7,975 nucleotides of DNA from JBDRDI01 sp043820875 (lineage in GTDB: Bacteria; Patescibacteriota; Patescibacteriia; Patescibacteriales; UBA12075). The stretch lies in assembly GCA_043820875.1 (NCBI GenBank), contig JBDRDI010000030.1, positions 1-7,975 on the forward strand, written 5' to 3'. The notes under the pieces were generated by a model. That model was not told the origin of the DNA. It did no database searches and saw nothing but the letters and a program-made list of their open reading frames with translations. Below are positions 5,925 to 7,975 of this stretch, one piece after another (position 1 is the stretch's first letter; each line of letters begins with the position of its first letter). A program made the position numbers and the translations under genes.

Positions 5925-6632
5925 ATGAAAGATGATAAAAAAAAGGAATTAATGCCGCGCCATATAGGGGTCATCATGGATGGCAATCGGCGCTGGGCCG
6001 CGGAAAGGAACTTGCCTAGTCTTGAAGGCCATAGAAGAGGCCTGGAAAAACTAAAAGAAATGCCGGGTTGGTTTTTTGAGCGCGGCGTAGAAATTGTTTC
6101 CGCTTTTGTTTTTTCCTCTGAAAATTGGACCAGATCGCAGAATGAAGTAAATTATTTAATGAAACTTGCAAAAAAAACATTCACAGAAAATTTGGAAGAA
6201 ATAAATAAGAAAGGGTATAAGCTTTTATTGAGTGGCAGAATCGACGAGTTGCCGGCTGATTTGCCGGAAGTTTGTCGCACAGCCGTGGAAAATACAAAAA
6301 ACAATAACAAAGGAATATTAAATCTTTGTTTTAATTATGGCGGCAGAATTGAAATTGTTGATGCGATTAAAAAGATGATTAAAAACAATATTGAAGTAGA
6401 TCAAGTACACGAAGGCATGATAAAAAAATATTTATACAGCGGTGAACTTCCTGACCCGGATGTTATTGTGCGTACTTCCGGTGAAGAGCGCTTGTCGGGA
6501 TTTCTTCTTTGGGAATCAGCTTACAGCGAATTAATGTTTATGAAAAAATATTGGCCGGATTTTGAAAAATCAGATGTCGTAAATATTATTGAAGAGTACG
6601 GAACGAGAAAAAGAAGATTTGGAGGAAATTAA
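5925..6632 (+). CDS. uppS: Isoprenyl transferase (undecaprenyl diphosphate synthase)
   Basis: A cis-prenyltransferase that adds isopentenyl diphosphate units to farnesyl diphosphate, making the C55 carrier lipid for peptidoglycan and surface glycans; it acts at the cytoplasmic face of the membrane. The 235-residue protein carries HIGVIMDGNRRWA with catalytic Asp19, EGHRRG (about 34-39), FSSENWTRS, NYGGRIEI, PDPDVIVRTSGEERLSGFLLWESAYSEL as the diphosphate and metal-binding block (broken here across two motifs: RTSGEERLS and LLWESAYSEL), and the closing RKRRFGG. Most family members have RLSNF where this one has RLSGF. The start chosen gives a nine-residue charged leader; ATG 5952 (M10, MPRHIG) is an alternative and would still keep every motif. 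It follows the DUF167 gene by 36 bases and meets the response regulator tail to tail with a 21-base gap and no clear terminator. Confidence 0.95.
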   Translation: MKDDKKKELMPRHIGVIMDGNRRWAAERNLPSLEGHRRGLEKLKEMPGWFFERGVEIVSAFVFSSENWTRSQNEVNYLMKLAKKTFTENLEEINKKGYKLLLSGRIDELPADLPEVCRTAVENTKNNNKGILNLCFNYGGRIEIVDAIKKMIKNNIEVDQVHEGMIKKYLYSGELPDPDVIVRTSGEERLSGFLLWESAYSELMFMKKYWPDFEKSDVVNIIEEYGTRKRRFGGN

Positions 6633-6653
6633 TTTATATTATTATATAGCTTT

Positions 6654-7328
6654 TTATTTTTTAAACTCTATTTTATAACCCATCCCAGGGACAGTATAAA
6701 TCAACTTTTGTCTCTTGTGTGAGTCAATTTTTCTTCGCAAGCTTAATATGTGAGATTCAATAGTATTGGAGAACGGATCCGCGTTCATATCCCAAACATT
6801 ATCCAAAAGCATGCCTCGCGACAGCACTGTGCCGGCGTTTTTCATCAGATATTCCAGAAGCATGAATTCTTTTCGAGCCAAACGTATCTCATCACCGCCA
6901 CGAGCGACTACGTGTTTTTTCGCATTCAATGTTAAGTCGCTGATTTTTAAAATTTCTTGTTCAATAGATTTTGGACGGCGCAATAAGGCGCGTGTTCTGG
7001 CCAAAAGTTCATTCATGGAAAACGGTTTAACCAGATAATCATCAGCGCCGGCGTTCAGCAGTTCAACCTTTGTGGAAGTTTCCGCTCCTACCGAAATTAT
7101 CATAATGGGAGTGCTAATACCTTTTGCCCGTGTTTCACGGCAAATCTCTCTGCCGGATACTCCAGGCAAGAAATTATCAAGAATAAGCAAATCATATTTA
7201 TTTGTCTTGGCCATGAAAGAGCCTTCTTCTCCGTCGCGCGCGGTGTCCACAACGAAAAATTCCCGCTCCAAATTTTTTTGTACGATATCAGCAATAGCCT
7301 TCTCGTCTTCCACCAATAAAATGCGCAT
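6654..7328 (-). CDS. OmpR/PhoB-family two-component response regulator
   Basis: A cytoplasmic transcription factor switched by phosphorylation. The 224-residue protein has an N-terminal receiver domain with the acidic pocket E7/D8, phospho-acceptor D51 (LILDNFLPG), Ser79 at the switch position, Tyr98 and Lys101 (DDYLVKP). The C-terminal winged-helix domain (about 125-222) shows RLARKEFMLLEYLMKN, VLSRGMLLDNVW, the recognition-helix region TIESHILSLRRKID and the closing hairpin YTVPGMGYKI. Both domains look complete, so it should be functional. No sensor kinase lies within the window; it is either an orphan or paired with a gene elsewhere. It is transcribed towards uppS. Its likely promoter is at 7360-7387 (minus strand), with a 13-bp direct repeat further upstream that could be an operator. 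Target genes cannot be inferred. Confidence 0.95.
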   Translation of the reverse strand: MRILLVEDEKAIADIVQKNLEREFFVVDTARDGEEGSFMAKTNKYDLLILDNFLPGVSGREICRETRAKGISTPIMIISVGAETSTKVELLNAGADDYLVKPFSMNELLARTRALLRRPKSIEQEILKISDLTLNAKKHVVARGGDEIRLARKEFMLLEYLMKNAGTVLSRGMLLDNVWDMNADPFSNTIESHILSLRRKIDSHKRQKLIYTVPGMGYKIEFKK

Positions 7329-7359
7329 AAATTTTGTTTTGTTAATTGTTTACATTTTT

Positions 7360-7387
7360 ATTATACATAAAACAATAATTTCAGCAA
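7360..7387 (-). promoter_or_regulatory. Promoter of the response regulator gene
   Basis: On the minus strand, TATAAT (plus-strand 7360-7365) lies 31 bases before the ATG, with TTGCTG (7382-7387) as a partial -35 box at 16-base spacing. The predicted leader is roughly 25 bases with no Shine-Dalgarno site. Confidence 0.5.
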
Positions 7388-7395
7388 TAAAAAAT

Positions 7396-7430
7396 TTTAG
7401 AAAAATTTCATTTTTTCTTTAGAAAAATTT
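7396..7430. repeat. 13-bp direct repeat, candidate response-regulator operator
   Basis: TTTAGAAAAATTT occurs at 7396-7408 and again at 7418-7430, 22 bp apart start to start, about two helical turns. It lies upstream of the response regulator promoter. OmpR/PhoB proteins often bind direct repeats with 11- or 22-bp phasing, so autoregulation is plausible, but AT-richness makes chance similarity easy. Confidence 0.45.
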
Positions 7431-7443
7431 TATCTGGCTGATG

Positions 7444-7475
7444 TTGACAGAGAGACAAAAATAATTTATTATAAT
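7444..7475 (+). promoter_or_regulatory. Candidate promoter for the split tRNA-Asn gene
   Basis: A perfect TTGACA (7444-7449) and a perfect TATAAT (7470-7475) face the tRNA, which begins 51 bases downstream. The 20-base spacing is longer than optimal. Predicted start is around 7482. Confidence 0.45.
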
Positions 7476-7482
7476 AAATAAC

Positions 7483-7508
7483 CTGTCCTTTATTTCGTGG
7501 ACAGTTTT
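7483..7508 (+). other. Hairpin followed by T residues in the tRNA-Asn leader
   Basis: CTGTCC (7483-7488) pairs with GGACAG (7499-7504) around a ten-base loop and is followed by TTTTAGTTTT. It sits directly at the predicted transcript start. It could be an attenuator-like or 5'-end-protecting hairpin; no plus-strand gene upstream needs a terminator here. Confidence 0.4.
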
Positions 7509-7590
7509 AGTTTTAAAATTAAATATTCCCGGGTAGCGCAGCGGTAGCGCAGTTGGCTGTAAAACCTTTCTTTTGATATAATTGTAATAT

Positions 7591-7671
7591 ATGTCAAAAG
7601 AAAAAAGAAAATATAGCGATCGTGCGGAAACGCACGAAGGCTTAGCAGCTTTTCCGAGTAATCGGAATTGA
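7591..7671 (+). pseudogene. 26-codon remnant in the P1 loop, possibly of an HNH homing endonuclease gene
   Basis: ATG 7591 opens a frame reading MSKEKRKYSDRAE and then 13 further residues to a TGA at 7669-7671. From memory, the first 13 residues resemble the N-terminus of small HNH endonucleases found in CPR genomes, where YSDRAEY is followed by a basic helix; after that the similarity would stop, as if the rest were deleted. TATAAT at 7577-7582 lies eight bases before the ATG. The end of the matching part coincides with a perfect CGTGCG-GAAA-CGCACG hairpin (7621-7636). No HNH catalytic residues remain. The match is recalled, not computed, and the frame could be chance within structured RNA. 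Confidence 0.4.
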
Positions 7672-7729
7672 AAAACGAGGTGAATTCGGGGGAACCCAAG
7701 CTCGAGAGAGCGGGTAATCCCGAGCCAAT

Positions 7730-7814
7730 CCTTCGCTAAAGCTTCGGATTGCAAGCAAGTTCTGATAATGATAATAATTATTGGCAGGCTTGTCTGCCGT
7801 AGCTTTAGCGGAGG
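7730..7814. repeat. Two inverted copies of a GCTTTAGC-type repeat forming P6a
   Basis: The left arm (7730-7747) and right arm (7797-7814) are 18-base segments that pair in antiparallel at 17 of 18 positions, counting one G-U pair, with a single T-T mismatch. Each arm is itself partly self-complementary (CTAAAG, CTTTAG). They enclose 49 bases that include a GGCAG/CTGCC hairpin (7783-7798). Confidence 0.7.
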
Positions 7815-7975
7815 CAGGTGTAGAGACTATCCCGCAAGGGAGTAGGTTTGTTTATACAGACCGAAGCGCCTCGTCCCCAGAAATAATTTTTGGAGAATGA
7901 TATAGTCCACCCCATTAAGTAATTAGTGGATAGGTGTAACCAATTGGTCGTCGGTTCGAATCCGACCCCGGGAGC

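Larger units (their letters stand above)
7561..7936 (+). ncRNA. Self-splicing group I intron, IA-like, in the tRNA-Asn anticodon
   Basis: The 376-nt ribozyme core can be folded by eye. P1 is exon GGCTGT (7555-7560) with GCAGCT (7645-7650), ending in the required T-G pair at the 5' splice site. P10 is TAA (7937-7939) with TTA (7642-7644). P2 is TTCCGA-GTAA-TCGGAA (7652-7667). P3 is ACGAGG (7675-7680) with CCTCGT (7869-7874). P4 is TTCGGG (7685-7690) with CCCGAG (7719-7724). P5 is CCC/GGG (7695-7697, 7712-7714), extended by GCTC-GAGA-GAGC (7700-7711). P6/P6a runs from 7725 to 7818. P7 is GACTAT (7825-7830) with ATAGTC (7902-7907). P8 is 7877-7893 and P9 about 7907-7929. The last base is G7936. 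Hairpins at 7831-7840 and 7845-7862 lie between P7 and P3, the place of P7.1 and P7.2 in subgroup IA. Confidence 0.92.
7527..7974 (+). tRNA. tRNA-Asn, anticodon GTT, interrupted by a group I intron
   Basis: Exon 1 is 7527-7560 and exon 2 is 7937-7974. Joined, they give acceptor TCCCGGG/CCCGGGA, discriminator G73, D stem GCGC/GCGC with the AGCGGTA loop, anticodon stem GTTGG/CCAAT (one G-U pair) around CTGTTAA, variable loop TGGTC, and T arm GTCGG-TTCGAAT-CCGAC. The anticodon is GTT. The intron sits between anticodon bases 35 and 36, so no functional tRNA exists without splicing. A reading that joins one base later would give a GTA (Tyr) anticodon, but bacterial tRNA-Tyr has a long variable arm, and the group I rules (U before, G at the end) support Asn. 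The window ends at base 74 (C), so whether CCA is encoded cannot be seen. Confidence 0.93.

Noticed and set aside
6633..6653. Bidirectional terminator between uppS and the response regulator
   Set aside because: The gap is only AT-rich sequence with a weak TATA/TATA stem and no GC-rich hairpin.
6750..7422. Plus-strand reading frames opposite the response regulator
   Set aside because: They are antisense to a complete, clearly conserved two-domain regulator.
7419..7754. Minus-strand reading frames over the tRNA leader and intron (7419-7754 and 7490-7699)
   Set aside because: They run through tRNA exon 1 and the ribozyme core, have no recognisable domain and no ribosome binding site.
7561..7936. 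Group II intron or archaeal-type bulge-helix-bulge intron
   Set aside because: P3, P4, P7 and the terminal G match a group I core; there is no domain V and no bulge-helix-bulge at the junctions.
7527..7974. tRNA-Tyr reading (loop CTGTAAA, anticodon GTA) of the split tRNA
   Set aside because: It needs an intron that starts after A and ends in T, against group I rules, and the short variable loop and G73 do not fit bacterial tRNA-Tyr.

Overview
The window looks like part of a Patescibacteria (Candidate Phyla Radiation, CPR) chromosome. It is AT-rich, uses the standard code with TAA or TAG stops, and is tightly packed. It carries short palindromic repeats both in and between genes, several genes with a -10-like box almost touching the start codon, and a self-splicing intron in a tRNA gene. 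The lineage call rests on this general character and on the gene set; no 16S rRNA is present, so it is an inference.

Layout. Positions 1-1596 hold a 5'-truncated multi-cluster [FeFe] hydrogenase with all H-cluster motifs intact. A small polytopic membrane protein (1618-2163) follows and is probably coupled to it. After a 26-bp perfect palindrome (2188-2213) come a CCA-adding tRNA nucleotidyltransferase with an HD domain (2264-3763) and a lipoprotein cyclophilin-type prolyl isomerase (3776-4573). A tRNA-Ala(CGC) lies at 4623-4693, preceded by a five-unit heptad repeat. An unrecognised protein (4795-5541), the only gene here with a strong Shine-Dalgarno site, ends at a clear intrinsic terminator. 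A DUF167/YggU gene (5616-5888) and the undecaprenyl diphosphate synthase gene uppS (5925-6632) follow. An OmpR/PhoB-type response regulator lies on the minus strand, convergent with uppS (6654-7328).

The most notable element is at the right edge. A tRNA-Asn(GUU) gene (7527-7974) is split inside its anticodon, between positions 35 and 36, by a 376-nt group I intron (7561-7936). P1 through P9 can be drawn by hand, including the splice-site U-G pair, a P10 helix and a terminal omega-G. Two extra hairpins sit between the P7 and P3 strands, as in subgroup IA. The P1 loop holds a 26-codon reading frame that looks like the start of an HNH homing endonuclease gene, and P6a is made from two inverted copies of a GCTTTAGC-type repeat.

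How the genes fit together. The hydrogenase suits a fermentative, anaerobic life with H2 turnover. The CCA-adding enzyme is needed for at least the tRNA-Ala here, which lacks an encoded CCA. UppS supplies the lipid carrier for the cell wall, and the cyclophilin probably works on the outer face of the membrane. No CRISPR array, prophage or insertion sequence was seen.
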